The notes beneath the pieces were generated by a model. It saw only the letters and a list, made by a program, of their open reading frames with translations, did not search any database and was not told the origin of the DNA. A program made the translations under genes and the position numbers. Source: Actinomycetota bacterium (GTDB lineage Bacteria > Actinomycetota > Thermoleophilia > Solirubrobacterales > Solirubrobacteraceae). From it: DNA of 64,000 nt. The stretch lies in the NCBI GenBank assembly GCA_009699245.1, contig WLOQ01000006.1, forward strand, positions 62,001-126,000, written 5' to 3'. Below are positions 1-7,964 of this stretch, piece by piece (the stretch's first letter is position 1; each line of letters opens with the position of its first letter).

Positions 1-492
1 GGTCGTATCCATCGCTTCGGCGATCTGGTCATAGGAGAGCGCGTCGATCTCGCGCAGGAGCAGCGCGGTGCGCTGGGTCTCCGGGAGCTCGCGGATGTCC
101 GCCATCAGGACGCGGAACTCCTCGCGCTGGTTCGCCTCATCGGCGGTGGTGCGCCCGTGATCCGCCATGTGGAGGTCGAAGTCATCGACGCCGATCGCGC
201 TCTGGCGGCGCATGTGGTTCAGCGAGCGGTTGCGGGCGATGCGGTACAGCCACGGCTTGACGTTGATCGGGCGCTCGTCGGCGACCATCGCGCTGTACGC
301 CGCGGCGAAGGTCTCCTGGACGACGTCCTCGGCGTCCTCGCGGGAGCCGAGCATGTGGCGCGTGAAGGCGATCAGCCGCGCGTCGTAACGAGAGACCAGC
401 ACTTCGTAGGCGGACTGATTCCCCTCACGGGTGAGCGCGACGAGCTTCTCGTCCGACTGCAGGCGCAGGAACGGGCTGGGGCCACCGGCCAT
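1..492 (-). CDS. ECF-type RNA polymerase sigma factor (3' end outside window)
   Basis: Transcription initiation factor of the sigma-70 ECF group; 164 codons are visible and the C-terminus runs off the left edge. Region 2 is recognisable from DAEDVVQETF and WLYRIARNRSLNHMRR. Region 4 is recognisable from LPETQRTALLLREIDALSY followed by DQIAEAMDTT, the start of the helix-turn-helix. The ATG at 492 is the only convincing start: no Shine-Dalgarno is obvious and no nearby upstream in-frame ATG/GTG was found. It is divergent from the tRNA-Leu gene. No anti-sigma gene lies on the visible side, so its stimulus is unknown. Confidence 0.93.
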   Translation of the reverse strand, partial: MAGGPSPFLRLQSDEKLVALTREGNQSAYEVLVSRYDARLIAFTRHMLGSREDAEDVVQETFAAAYSAMVADERPINVKPWLYRIARNRSLNHMRRQSAIGVDDFDLHMADHGRTTADEANQREEFRVLMADIRELPETQRTALLLREIDALSYDQIAEAMDTT

Positions 493-622
493 ACCGGCAA
501 GGCCGACAGTGCTGATCGTTGCGCTCTCCACAGTGGATCTATCGACAACAACACGGTCCGGCAGGAGAAGTTGCTCCCCGCGCAGGACCTTTGAGGACCT
601 CCAACGAGGCTAGCGTCCAGCA

Positions 623-647
623 GTGGCGGATGTGAAGATCCGCCCAC
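623..647. other. Hairpin between sigma factor gene and tRNA-Leu
   Basis: GGCGGAT (625-631) and ATCCGCC (638-644) form a 7-bp stem around a 6-nt loop, extendable by GTG/CAC with a one-base bulge. It ends a few bases before the tRNA. A possible -10, TAGCGT (611-616), would start transcription around 623, putting the hairpin in the 5' leader of the pre-tRNA. Its role is not known. Confidence 0.4.
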
Positions 648-651
648 CCAT

Positions 652-735
652 GCCCGGGTGGCGGAATTGGCAGACGCGGCCGGCTTAAACCCGGCTGTCC
701 GAAAGGACGTGGGGGTTCGATCCCCTCCCCGGGCA
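652..735 (+). tRNA. tRNA-Leu (anticodon UAA)
   Basis: Class II tRNA of 84 nt without encoded CCA. The acceptor stem is GCCCGGG (652-658) with CCCGGGC (728-734), discriminator A735. The anticodon stem GCCGG/CCGGC encloses loop CTTAAAC, giving anticodon UAA, which reads UUA (and possibly UUG). A variable arm TGTCCGAAAGGACGT and the T-loop TTCGATC are present. UUA codons are very rare in G+C-rich actinobacteria, where this tRNA (bldA in Streptomyces) can limit translation of selected genes. Confidence 0.97.
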
Positions 736-754
736 CTCCTGGACCCGTGCGGCG

Positions 755-760
755 TAGCAT
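755..760 (+). promoter_or_regulatory. -10 element TAGCAT, leaderless start of DUF167 gene
   Basis: TAGCAT lies 7 nt before the GTG at 768, the spacing expected if transcription begins at the start codon. This selects GTG 768 over the GTG at 747, which lies upstream of the hexamer. Confidence 0.6.
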
Positions 761-767
761 CGCCCCC

Positions 768-1040
768 GTGGCCGAGGTCGCTGAGTTGCGGGTCCGCTTG
801 ACCCCGCGCGCCGCCCGCGAGGACCTCACGGTCGATGCCGCGGGTGCGATCGCGGCTCGTGTGACGGCGCCGCCGGTCGACGGACGTGCGAACACGGCGC
901 TCGAGCGCCTGGTCGCGCGGCGCCTCGACGTTCCCCCATCGCGCGTGACCGTCGTGCGCGGCGCGTCCGCCCGGCACAAGGTCGTGCGCGTCGAAGGCCT
1001 CGCGCAAGGCGAGGCCGAGGACCGGCTCGCAGCCGGCTGA
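768..1040 (+). CDS. DUF167 (YggU) family protein
   Basis: Small conserved protein of 90 residues, close to the family's usual size. Diagnostic DUF167 features are [13 protein letters not shown] near the N-terminus, the central [19 protein letters not shown] and the basic segment [17 protein letters not shown]. Family members adopt an alpha/beta fold; their biochemical function is unsettled. It is monocistronic, five bases from the convergent HxlR gene. Confidence 0.9.
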   Translation: MAEVAELRVRLTPRAAREDLTVDAAGAIAARVTAPPVDGRANTALERLVARRLDVPPSRVTVVRGASARHKVVRVEGLAQGEAEDRLAAG

Positions 1041-1045
1041 GCCGC

Positions 1046-1702
1046 TCACGTCGTGGCGCTGAGCAGCCGGAGCATCGCCCCGGCTGCGCGGCGGTCGCCC
1101 TCGACGCGCAGGCCCTCAGCGCTCGGCGTGGGGCCGAAGGCGGCGACGTACGCCGCCACCGGGCCCGCGATTCGCGCATCCGGGTGGGCCGCGGGCAGCT
1201 CGCTGTAGCCGAGGTGGCCGCCGCGCGCCGTCATGGTGTGGATGCTCGGGCCGGCGTCCTCGATGACGTGGAGCTCCACGGTCGTGTTGAGATTGCGCGG
1301 TGCGGGTCTGCCGACATCGGCGCGCAGGATCGCGCCGATGTCCACCCGCTCACCGGGCCGCGGCAGGCCCCAGGCCCACCGCCGCCCCCAGCGCGCGAGC
1401 TCCGCCACGACGGGCAGGAGCGCGCGCGAGCGGTCGGTGAGTTCGTAGTCGACGCGCGGGGGCACCTCGCGGTAGCGGCTCCTCGTGAGCAGGTCGTCCG
1501 CGACCATCCGGTTCAGGCGCGAGCGCAGCTGCTCGGTCGAGATCCCCGGGAGTGTGCGCTGGAGGTCGACGAAGCGGCGGGGGCCGCCTGCGAGGTCACG
1601 GACGATGAGGAGGGTCCACTTGTCTCCGACGAGGTCGAGCGCCCGTGCGTCAGGGGACCACTGGTCGTACGGGTGGCGTTTGGGTGGGGGCGGCGTGGGC
1701 AT
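1046..1702 (-). CDS. HxlR family transcriptional regulator with C-terminal extension
   Basis: 218 aa. The first half is an HxlR winged helix-turn-helix: [40 protein letters not shown] and a [15 protein letters not shown] wing. Residues about 110-218 form a second domain not typical of minimal HxlR proteins (about 110 aa); SCP2-like fusions are known in such regulators, but I cannot confirm one here. ATG 1702 is preferred over an in-frame TTG at 1729, although neither has a clear ribosome site. Divergent from the TPP-enzyme gene at 1808, a plausible regulatory target. Confidence 0.88.
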   Translation of the reverse strand: MPTPPPPKRHPYDQWSPDARALDLVGDKWTLLIVRDLAGGPRRFVDLQRTLPGISTEQLRSRLNRMVADDLLTRSRYREVPPRVDYELTDRSRALLPVVAELARWGRRWAWGLPRPGERVDIGAILRADVGRPAPRNLNTTVELHVIEDAGPSIHTMTARGGHLGYSELPAAHPDARIAGPVAAYVAAFGPTPSAEGLRVEGDRRAAGAMLRLLSATT

Positions 1703-1794
1703 CAGGGCGCCGCGGTGTCGAGACCGCAAAGAAGGACGTCGTGCGATGCATTACCCCGGCAAGTGGTGCGCCAAACGCCGCCGGACGCGGCGGT

Positions 1795-1800
1795 TAGTGT
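1795..1800 (+). promoter_or_regulatory. -10 element TAGTGT, leaderless start of TPP enzyme gene
   Basis: TAGTGT is followed by 7 nt and then ATG 1808. It fixes the start against a much longer open frame reaching back to 1184 through the HxlR gene. Confidence 0.6.
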
Positions 1801-1807
1801 GCGCGCC

Positions 1808-3454
1808 ATGGGCGAGATCAGCGATGACGAGACCGCGGTCCACGGCGGGCGGCTGATCGCGCAACGCCTGCGGCGCCATGGAGTGACGAAGCTCTTCACG
1901 CTCTCAGGCGGCCACCTGTTCTCGATCTACGACGGCTGCCGGGCGGAGGGTGTGGACATCGTCGACACGCGCCACGAGCAGACGGCCGCCTTCGCAGCCG
2001 AGGGCTGGACCAAGATCACGCGCACCCCGGGCGTCGCGGCGCTGACCGCCGGGCCGGGCGTCACCAACGGGGTCAGTGCACTCGCGTCGGCGCAGATGAA
2101 TGCCAGCCCCCTGCTCGTGCTCGGCGGCCGCGCGCCCAACTGGCGCTGGGGCATGGGGTCGCTCCAGGAGCTCGACCACGTGCCGATCGTGCGGCCGGTG
2201 ACGAAGTTCGCAGCGACGGCCGAGAGCCCGGATGAGATCCCCGGGCTCGTCGATGAGGCGCTCGCCGCATCCCTGCGTGCCCCCTCCGGCCCGGCGTTCC
2301 TCGACTTCCCGCTCGACGTGGTCTTCACGCCGGGTGAGCCGGGCGTCCCGGGGCCGGACCTCCCGAGCCCGGCCGCCGAGCCGGTGGCCGACGGCATCGA
2401 GGCGGCGCTCGCGCTGCTGCGCGATGCCGAGCGCCCGGTGATCATGGCCGGCACGAATCTCTGGTGGGGGCATGGGGAGGACGCGCTGCTGCGGCTCGTC
2501 ACCGAGCGCCGCATCCCGGTCTTCCTCAACGGCCTCGCGCGCGGCTGCGTGCCGGCCGACCACGAGCTCTTCTTCTCGCGCACCCGCGGAGAGGCGCTCG
2601 CCGGTGCCGATGTCGCGCTCGTCATCGGCGTCCCGATGGACTTCCGGCTCGGGTTCGGCGAGGCGTTCGGCGCGCAGACGCAGATCATCGTCGTCGATCG
2701 CAGCGAGCCCGCGCGCGCCCACCCGCGCGCCGTGGCGGCGGAGCTCTACGGCGGGATCGGTGCCACGCTCGACGCGCTCACGGGCGGGACGGCCGGGCTC
2801 GAGGACGAGACGGGCGCGTGGATCACCCAGCTGCGCGCCGCGGAGACCGAGCGGCTCGCGGCCGAACAGCCGGAGCTCACCGACGAGCGCGCGCCGCTGC
2901 ATCCGATGCGGATCTATGCCGAGCTCGATCGGGTCCTCGACCGCGACGCGATCATCGTCGGCGACGGAGGTGACTTCGTCTCCTACGCCGGACGTGTGAT
3001 GCGGTCGTTCGAGCCCGGGTGCTGGCTTGATCCCGGGCCGTACGGCTGCCTGGGCGCCGGGCCCGGCCAGGCGCTCGCCGCCAAGCTCGCGCATCCCGGC
3101 CGCCAGGTCGTCCTGCTGCTCGGGGACGGTGCATTCGGCTTCAGCGGGATGGAGTTCGACACGCTCGCACGCCACGGGGTGAACGTCGTCGGCGTCATGG
3201 GCAACAACGGGATCTGGGGCCTGGAGAAGCACCCGATGGAGTACCTCTACGGCTACTCGGTCGCCGCCGAGCTCCAGCCGGAGCTGCGCTACGACACCGT
3301 CGTGGAGGCGCTCGGCGGCCACGGCGAGCTCGTGCGGGAGCCCGCGCAGCTGCGGTCGGCGCTCGAGCGCGCGCTCACCTGCGGCGCGCCGGCGCTCGTC
3401 AACGTTCTCCAGGACCCCGCGGTCGCCTACCCGCGGCGCAGCAACCTGGCCTAG
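1808..3454 (+). CDS. Thiamine pyrophosphate enzyme (acetolactate synthase-like)
   Basis: 548-aa cytoplasmic TPP-dependent enzyme of the acetohydroxyacid synthase / 2-hydroxyacyl-CoA lyase type. The N-terminal PYR domain has the catalytic glutamate in [15 protein letters not shown] and [16 protein letters not shown] middle domain follows. The C-terminal PP domain has [15 protein letters not shown] with [10 protein letters not shown], the GDG...NN metal/TPP motif. Substrate cannot be assigned: no ilvN-type small subunit or CoA-transferase adjoins it, so acetolactate, oxalyl-CoA and 2-hydroxyacyl-CoA activities remain open. Its stop codon shares CTAG with the convergent Ppx gene. Confidence 0.88.
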   Translation: MGEISDDETAVHGGRLIAQRLRRHGVTKLFTLSGGHLFSIYDGCRAEGVDIVDTRHEQTAAFAAEGWTKITRTPGVAALTAGPGVTNGVSALASAQMNASPLLVLGGRAPNWRWGMGSLQELDHVPIVRPVTKFAATAESPDEIPGLVDEALAASLRAPSGPAFLDFPLDVVFTPGEPGVPGPDLPSPAAEPVADGIEAALALLRDAERPVIMAGTNLWWGHGEDALLRLVTERRIPVFLNGLARGCVPADHELFFSRTRGEALAGADVALVIGVPMDFRLGFGEAFGAQTQIIVVDRSEPARAHPRAVAAELYGGIGATLDALTGGTAGLEDETGAWITQLRAAETERLAAEQPELTDERAPLHPMRIYAELDRVLDRDAIIVGDGGDFVSYAGRVMRSFEPGCWLDPGPYGCLGAGPGQALAAKLAHPGRQVVLLLGDGAFGFSGMEFDTLARHGVNVVGVMGNNGIWGLEKHPMEYLYGYSVAAELQPELRYDTVVEALGGHGELVREPAQLRSALERALTCGAPALVNVLQDPAVAYPRRSNLA

Positions 3455-4392
3455 AGCTCCCCGCGCGCGGCCGCGATGGCCGTGCCGTGGAGGATGTCGT
3501 GCTCGGAGACCTCCATCTCCGACACGCCGAGCAGCTCCATCGCCGCGATGAGAAAGACGGCGCCCGCGAGGATCGTCCCGGCCCGCTGCGGATGCAGCCC
3601 CGGGACGTCGCGACGGCGCGCCTCCGGGAGCGCCGCGAGCCGCGCGAGGATCTCCCGGCAGGTGGCGAGCGTGACGCGGTGCCCATGGACGCGCTCGGAG
3701 TCGTACGGCTCGAGCGCCAGGTCGATCGCCGCCATCGACGTCGCCGTCCCCGCGACGGCGATGAGCGTCGCCCCGGGGTGGTGCACCTGCGGCGGGACGG
3801 CGGCGCCGAAGACGTCCTGTGCGTCCCGTGCGACCTGCTCGAGCTCCTCCGGGAGCGGCGGGTCGTGGTGGATGTGGCGCTCGGTCATGCGCACGACCCC
3901 CGCCTGCGTGGAGACGTGGAACCCGACGACCCCGTCGGTCGCCACGATGAACTCCGTCGACCCGCCGCCGATGTCGAGGACCACCACCTCGCCGGCGCTC
4001 CCGGCGCTCCCGGCCTCCTGGACCGCGGTGGCGCCGAGATGCGAGAGCCGCGCCTCAAGGTCGCCGCCAATCGTGCGCGCGTCGACCCCGAAGGCCTCGC
4101 TGACCCGCGCGGTGAAGTCCGGGCCGTTGGCGGCGTCGCGGGCTGCGCTGGTGAGCACCGCGATCCGGCGCTCGGGGGCGAGGGCTTCGAGCGCCGGCCG
4201 GTACGTCTCGAGCGCGGCGAGGACGCGGCCCATCGCCACCTCGGAGAGGTTGCCGGTGCGCTCGAGGCCTTCGCCGAGACGGGTGACGGTGCTCTCGCGC
4301 TCGAGCTCGTGGACGGCGCCCGCCTGCGCATCGACGTCGGCGACGAGCAGGCGCGTCGAGTTGGTCCCGATGTCGAGGACGGCGACTCTCAT
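3451..4392 (-). CDS. Ppx/GppA exopolyphosphatase-family phosphatase
   Basis: 313 aa, the short actinobacterial form without a C-terminal HD domain. It belongs to the ASKHA fold: phosphate-1 loop [18 protein letters not shown] at the N-terminus, phosphate-2 loop [15 protein letters not shown] in the middle, and [12 protein letters not shown]. The family hydrolyses polyphosphate or (p)ppGpp and so influences the stringent response. It is last in a four-gene minus operon; its ATG overlaps the dehydrogenase stop (ATGA, 4389-4392). Confidence 0.92.
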   Translation of the reverse strand: MRVAVLDIGTNSTRLLVADVDAQAGAVHELERESTVTRLGEGLERTGNLSEVAMGRVLAALETYRPALEALAPERRIAVLTSAARDAANGPDFTARVSEAFGVDARTIGGDLEARLSHLGATAVQEAGSAGSAGEVVVLDIGGGSTEFIVATDGVVGFHVSTQAGVVRMTERHIHHDPPLPEELEQVARDAQDVFGAAVPPQVHHPGATLIAVAGTATSMAAIDLALEPYDSERVHGHRVTLATCREILARLAALPEARRRDVPGLHPQRAGTILAGAVFLIAAMELLGVSEMEVSEHDILHGTAIAAARGEL

Positions 4393-5312
4393 GCGCCGAC
4401 CTGGTGCGGCATCTGTTCGCCCGCGAGCGCCGCGAGCAGGTTCTTGACGGCGAGGCGCGTCATGGCCTCGCGGGCGCGGTGCGTCGCTGAGCCGATGTGC
4501 GGCACGACGAGGAGATTGGGCGCCGCGAGGAGCGGATCGTCCGTCGGCAACGGCTCGGGCGTCATGACGTCGAGGCCGGCGCCGCCGAGCTGCCCGCTGT
4601 GCAGCGCCGCAGCGAGCGCCGCCTGGTCGACGATGCCCCCGCGCGCGGTGTTCACGAGGATCGCGCCGGGCCTCATCGCGGCGAAGGCGCGCGCATCCAT
4701 CAAGTGCTGCGTCGCGTCCGTGAGCGGCACATGCAGTGACACAGCGTCGGCGCGGGCGAGCGCTGCGTGGAGGTTGTCGCGGCGTCCGACGTTCTCGACG
4801 ACCATGCCGAAGGCGGCCGCGCGCTCGCCTGTGGCCCGCCCGATCCGCCCAGCCCCGACGATGGCAAGGCGTGCGCCGCGCAGCTCGAGGCCGAGCCAGC
4901 CGCTGGCCCGCCACGCGGTCCAGGTGCCCTCACGCACCGCGCGCTCGGCCTCCGGGAGCCGCCGCGCGACGGCGAGCAGCAGCGCGAGCGCCAGGTCGGC
5001 GGTGGCATCGGTCAGGACGTCGGGCGTGTTGCCCACCGGGATGCCCCGCGCGGCCACGGCGCCCAGGTCGATGTTGTCCGTGCCGACCGCGTAGTTCGAG
5101 ACCGCGCGCAGCTTCGGCGCCGCCGCGAGCAGTTCCGCGTCGACGCGCTCGGTGAGCATGCAGAGCAGGCCGTCCGCCTCTGCGACGGCTGCGAGCAGCG
5201 TGTCGCGGTCCGGCGGCAGCTCCCCGGGGAGGATCGTCACCGCATGCCCGGCCTGCGCCAGCTGGGCGAGCGCCGGGCCGGGGATCGCGCGGGTGACGAG
5301 GATCCGCGCCAC
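4389..5312 (-). CDS. D-isomer-specific 2-hydroxyacid dehydrogenase
   Basis: 307-aa NAD(P)-dependent oxidoreductase of the glyoxylate/hydroxypyruvate reductase type. Seen are ATADLALALLLAVARRLPEA, the Rossmann loop LAIVGAGRIGRATGERAAAF, the substrate arginine/carboxylate region ILVNTARGGIVDQAALAAAL, and the catalytic histidine in VVPHIGSAT. It probably interconverts a 2-keto acid and a D-2-hydroxy acid in the cytoplasm. It starts 7 nt after the Ddn-like gene in the same operon. Exact substrate unknown. Confidence 0.93.
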   Translation of the reverse strand: MARILVTRAIPGPALAQLAQAGHAVTILPGELPPDRDTLLAAVAEADGLLCMLTERVDAELLAAAPKLRAVSNYAVGTDNIDLGAVAARGIPVGNTPDVLTDATADLALALLLAVARRLPEAERAVREGTWTAWRASGWLGLELRGARLAIVGAGRIGRATGERAAAFGMVVENVGRRDNLHAALARADAVSLHVPLTDATQHLMDARAFAAMRPGAILVNTARGGIVDQAALAAALHSGQLGGAGLDVMTPEPLPTDDPLLAAPNLLVVPHIGSATHRAREAMTRLAVKNLLAALAGEQMPHQVGA

Positions 5313-5319
5313 GCCGTGC

Positions 5320-5817
5320 TCAGGTCTGCGCGCGCTCGAGGATCATCACGGGGATGCGCCGCCCCCCGGCGCGCGCTGCGTACGTGTCGTACCCGGAGTA
5401 GACGGCGGTCGCGATCCGCCACAGGCGCTCGCGCTCCTCGCCCTCAGCCTCCCGGGCGACGTACCGGCCGCTGCGCTCGTGCGCGGCGAGGACCTCGCAC
5501 TCGGGGTGGGCGACGAGGTTGTGGTACCAGGCCGGGTTGCGCGGGGCGCCGCCCTGCGAGGCGATCAGCACGATGCGCTCGCCGTCGGGGGCGTAGAGGA
5601 GCGGTGCCTCACGCGGCTCGCCCGACCGCGCGCCCGTCGTGCGCAGGAGCAGCGTCGGGAGCCCGAGCGGGAGGCTGATGCGCCCGCCGCTCGCCTTCAG
5701 CAGGACCGGGTCGACGGCCGCCGCGGCCCGCATGAAGGCGCGCGTGACCGGGGCGTGGTCCGAGATGAGTCCGAGGACACGGCGGTACGCGCGGGGGAGC
5801 TGGTTGATCTCGCCCAT
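5320..5817 (-). CDS. Deazaflavin (F420)-dependent nitroreductase, Ddn family
   Basis: 165 aa, typical of the single-domain split beta-barrel Ddn family. Motifs are LLRTTGARSGEPREAPLLY (F420-binding strand) and ASQGGAPRNPAWYHNLVAHP. Relatives use reduced cofactor F420 to reduce quinones or nitro compounds, often at the membrane. It lies 11 nt after the NmrA-like reductase, and an F420-dependent LLM enzyme is transcribed divergently from the same promoter region, so F420 chemistry is a theme here. Confidence 0.92.
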   Translation of the reverse strand: MGEINQLPRAYRRVLGLISDHAPVTRAFMRAAAAVDPVLLKASGGRISLPLGLPTLLLRTTGARSGEPREAPLLYAPDGERIVLIASQGGAPRNPAWYHNLVAHPECEVLAAHERSGRYVAREAEGEERERLWRIATAVYSGYDTYAARAGGRRIPVMILERAQT

Positions 5818-5828
5818 CTGTGATCGCC

Positions 5829-6737
5829 TCAGGCCGCTGCCGCGACGATCGCCGCGAGCGTGTCGCGGTGCGTCTCGAGCACGCTGCGCACCGGCAGGCC
5901 GGGGCGCCCCGTGAGCTGCTCGACGGTCGGGCTGACGGCGGAGAAGAAGCCGCCGCGGATCGCCCGTCCGAGCGCCACGCGAGGCTCGACCATCTCCTCA
6001 GGCACGGCGGCAGCGCGAAAGCGCGCCGCCATCTCGTCATCGTCGATGCCGCGGAAGCCGACCGGCTGACCGAGGACCTCGGTCAAGAGGGCGGCGACGT
6101 CGCCGTAGGACACGGATGCCGGCCCGGTGATGTCGTAGGTCATGCCTGCGTGTCCGTCCTGCGTGAGCACGGCGTACGCGGCGGCGGCGCAGTCGATGCG
6201 CGACACGAACGCCATGCCGCCGTCGCCGGTGTTCGTCACGAGGTCGCCGCCGACGAGGCTGTCGGCGATGCGCTCGACGAGGTTGAGCTCCGCGTACGGG
6301 CCGTTGCGCAGCACCGTCCAGGCCGGGCCGGCGGGGGGGAGCAGGAGCTCGGTGGCGCGGTACTCGCGTGCGGCGTGCCCGGCGGGATGGTCGTCCTCGT
6401 CGACCCTGGGCATCGACGTGAAGAGGATGTGCCCGACGCCGGCCGCGGCGGCGGCGTCGATCGCCGCGCCGTGCTGGGTCACGCGATCGCCGACGACGTT
6501 TGAGGCGCTGATCAGCGCGAGCCGCTGTGCTCCTGCGAATGCGGCGGTCAGCGACTCGGGCTCGTCGAAGTCCGCGAACCGCACCTGCGCGCCGAGCGCC
6601 GCGAGGTCGGCCAGCGCATCCGGGGTGCGCGTCGTGAGGATCACGGTCTCCGCAGGCTGCTCGCGCACCGCGAGTTCGGCGAGCAGGCTCCCGAGGGCGC
6701 CGCTGGCCCCGCTGATGGCGATCGTCTCGTGACTCAT
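5829..6737 (-). CDS. NmrA-like NAD(P)H:quinone oxidoreductase (atypical SDR)
   Basis: 302 aa. The nucleotide loop AISGASGALGSLLAELA opens the protein, followed by VILTTRTPDALADLA and an NmrA-type C-terminal half (VLRNGPYAEL, YDITGPASVSYGDVAALL). It resembles QOR2-type quinone reductases. The ATG at 6737 has a good ribosome site, GAGGAG, 5-6 nt upstream. First gene of the minus operon NmrA, Ddn, hydroxyacid dehydrogenase, Ppx/GppA, read from TAGGGT at 6779-6784. Confidence 0.88.
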   Translation of the reverse strand: MSHETIAISGASGALGSLLAELAVREQPAETVILTTRTPDALADLAALGAQVRFADFDEPESLTAAFAGAQRLALISASNVVGDRVTQHGAAIDAAAAAGVGHILFTSMPRVDEDDHPAGHAAREYRATELLLPPAGPAWTVLRNGPYAELNLVERIADSLVGGDLVTNTGDGGMAFVSRIDCAAAAYAVLTQDGHAGMTYDITGPASVSYGDVAALLTEVLGQPVGFRGIDDDEMAARFRAAAVPEEMVEPRVALGRAIRGGFFSAVSPTVEQLTGRPGLPVRSVLETHRDTLAAIVAAAA

Positions 6738-6767
6738 CGAACTCCTCCCCCGGCGGGCGCCGGGCCG

Positions 6768-6784
6768 TTAGGTTGGCAACCCTA
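6768..6784. promoter_or_regulatory. Overlapping divergent -10 elements in a palindrome
   Basis: On the plus strand TAGGTT (6769-6774) serves the LLM gene. On the minus strand TAGGGT (6784-6779) serves the quinone reductase operon. Both lie in the near-palindrome TTAGGTTGGCAACCCTA, whose core GGTTG-G-CAACC is perfectly symmetric. A single bound regulator could control both directions, or the two polymerases could compete. Confidence 0.55.
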
Positions 6785-6803
6785 CCCCGCAAGGAGAGAC
6801 GAG

Positions 6804-7676
6804 ATGCGCTTCAGCCTGTGGCATTCAACCGGTGATCCCCGGGACTACATCGAGACCGCTGTCGCCGCCGAGGCGGTCGGCTTCACCTCCGTCGCGATGC
6901 ACGAGGGACTCTTCTACCCCGAGGTCGTCTCGCGGCCGTACCCGTACACCGCTGACGGCAGCCGGGGCTGGGAGCCCGACGCGCCGTTTCTCGAGCCGAT
7001 GACGCTGCTCGCAGCCGTCTTCGCGCGCACGACGACCCTTCGGGCCTACACGTACGTGCTGAAGTTCTCGCTCCATCAGCCGCTGCTCGTCGCGCGCCGG
7101 GTGGCGACCCTCGCCCTGATCTCGGGGAATCGGTTCGGGCTCGGCGTCGGTCAGGCCGTCTGGCCGGAGGAGTTCGCACCGGTGCAGATGGACTTCGAGT
7201 CGCGCCGCCCGCGCATGATCGAGGGCATCGAGATCGTCCGCGGGGCGCTCACGGGCGAGTGGTTCGAGTACCACGGCGAGTACTACGACTTCCCGCGGAT
7301 CATGTCGTCGCCCGGTGTGAGCGAGCCGGTGCCCGTGTACATCGGCGGCCACAAGGGGCCGAGCCTGCGCGACGCCGTCGACCACGCGGACGGCTGGGTC
7401 GGCGTGCCCTCGACGTGGGAGGAGGCCGAGCGCTGCGCGCGGCGACTCCACGAGCTGCTCGACGAGCGTGGGCGCTCGCGCGACGAATTCGAGATCCATG
7501 GCGGTGTCATGGGCGCCGCCACCGTTGAAGAGTTCCACCGCCTCGAGGAGCTGGGCTACACGGACGTCGTCGTCTCGCCGGCGGCGGACTATCGCTCGCA
7601 CGAGGGGGAGCTCACGACCCAGGAGAAGATCGACTGGGTCGGGCGCTTCGCCGATGAGGTCATCACGAAGATGTGA
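6804..7676 (+). CDS. F420-dependent LLM class oxidoreductase
   Basis: 290-aa TIM-barrel of the luciferase-like monooxygenase / F420-dependent reductase family. Recognisable parts are DYIETAVAAEAVGFTSVAMHE, LISGNRFGLGVGQAVWPEEF, SRRPRMIEGIEIVRGALTGE and VPVYIGGHKGPSLRDAVDHA. The usual cofactor is F420 (less often FMN); substrate unknown. ATG 6804 is preceded by AAGGAG with 7-8 nt spacing, ruling out the longer frame from 6729. Divergent from the NmrA/Ddn operon. Confidence 0.9.
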   Translation: MRFSLWHSTGDPRDYIETAVAAEAVGFTSVAMHEGLFYPEVVSRPYPYTADGSRGWEPDAPFLEPMTLLAAVFARTTTLRAYTYVLKFSLHQPLLVARRVATLALISGNRFGLGVGQAVWPEEFAPVQMDFESRRPRMIEGIEIVRGALTGEWFEYHGEYYDFPRIMSSPGVSEPVPVYIGGHKGPSLRDAVDHADGWVGVPSTWEEAERCARRLHELLDERGRSRDEFEIHGGVMGAATVEEFHRLEELGYTDVVVSPAADYRSHEGELTTQEKIDWVGRFADEVITKM

Positions 7677-7701
7677 ATTCTCGGCCGGACCCCGGAATTG
7701 C

Positions 7702-7707
7702 TACGCT
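7702..7707 (+). promoter_or_regulatory. -10 element TACGCT of initiator tRNA gene
   Basis: TACGCT ends 10 nt before the mature 5' end of the tRNA, a normal distance for a tRNA promoter. No consensus -35 is seen. Confidence 0.45.
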
Positions 7708-7717
7708 TGAAGGGCGT

Positions 7718-7791
<74 letters not shown>

Positions 7792-7964
7792 TACGGAGCG
7801 TCCTTCTCGCCGAGGGCGCTTCGTTCGTTCTGGGGGCGCTGAGCGGGGACGGCGTCATCGAGCTGACGCGCGACGCGCCAGCTTGAACTGGGCAACACCG
7901 TCACCACGTCGCACTTGTTACCGTCCGATCATCCAACGCAACATCTCACGAGGAGAGAACTGAG
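7792..7964 (+). other. 173-nt intergenic region before flavoprotein gene
   Basis: No gene is visible. TACCGT (7919-7924) is a candidate -10 for the downstream flavoprotein, which would give an mRNA leader of about 30 nt carrying a strong GAGGAGAG ribosome site. No palindrome stands out. Confidence 0.4.

Noticed and set aside
1184-1807. Long plus-strand open frame running into the TPP enzyme
   Set aside because: It is antisense to the HxlR gene, lacks family similarity, and a -10 element with start ATG 1808 explains the real gene.
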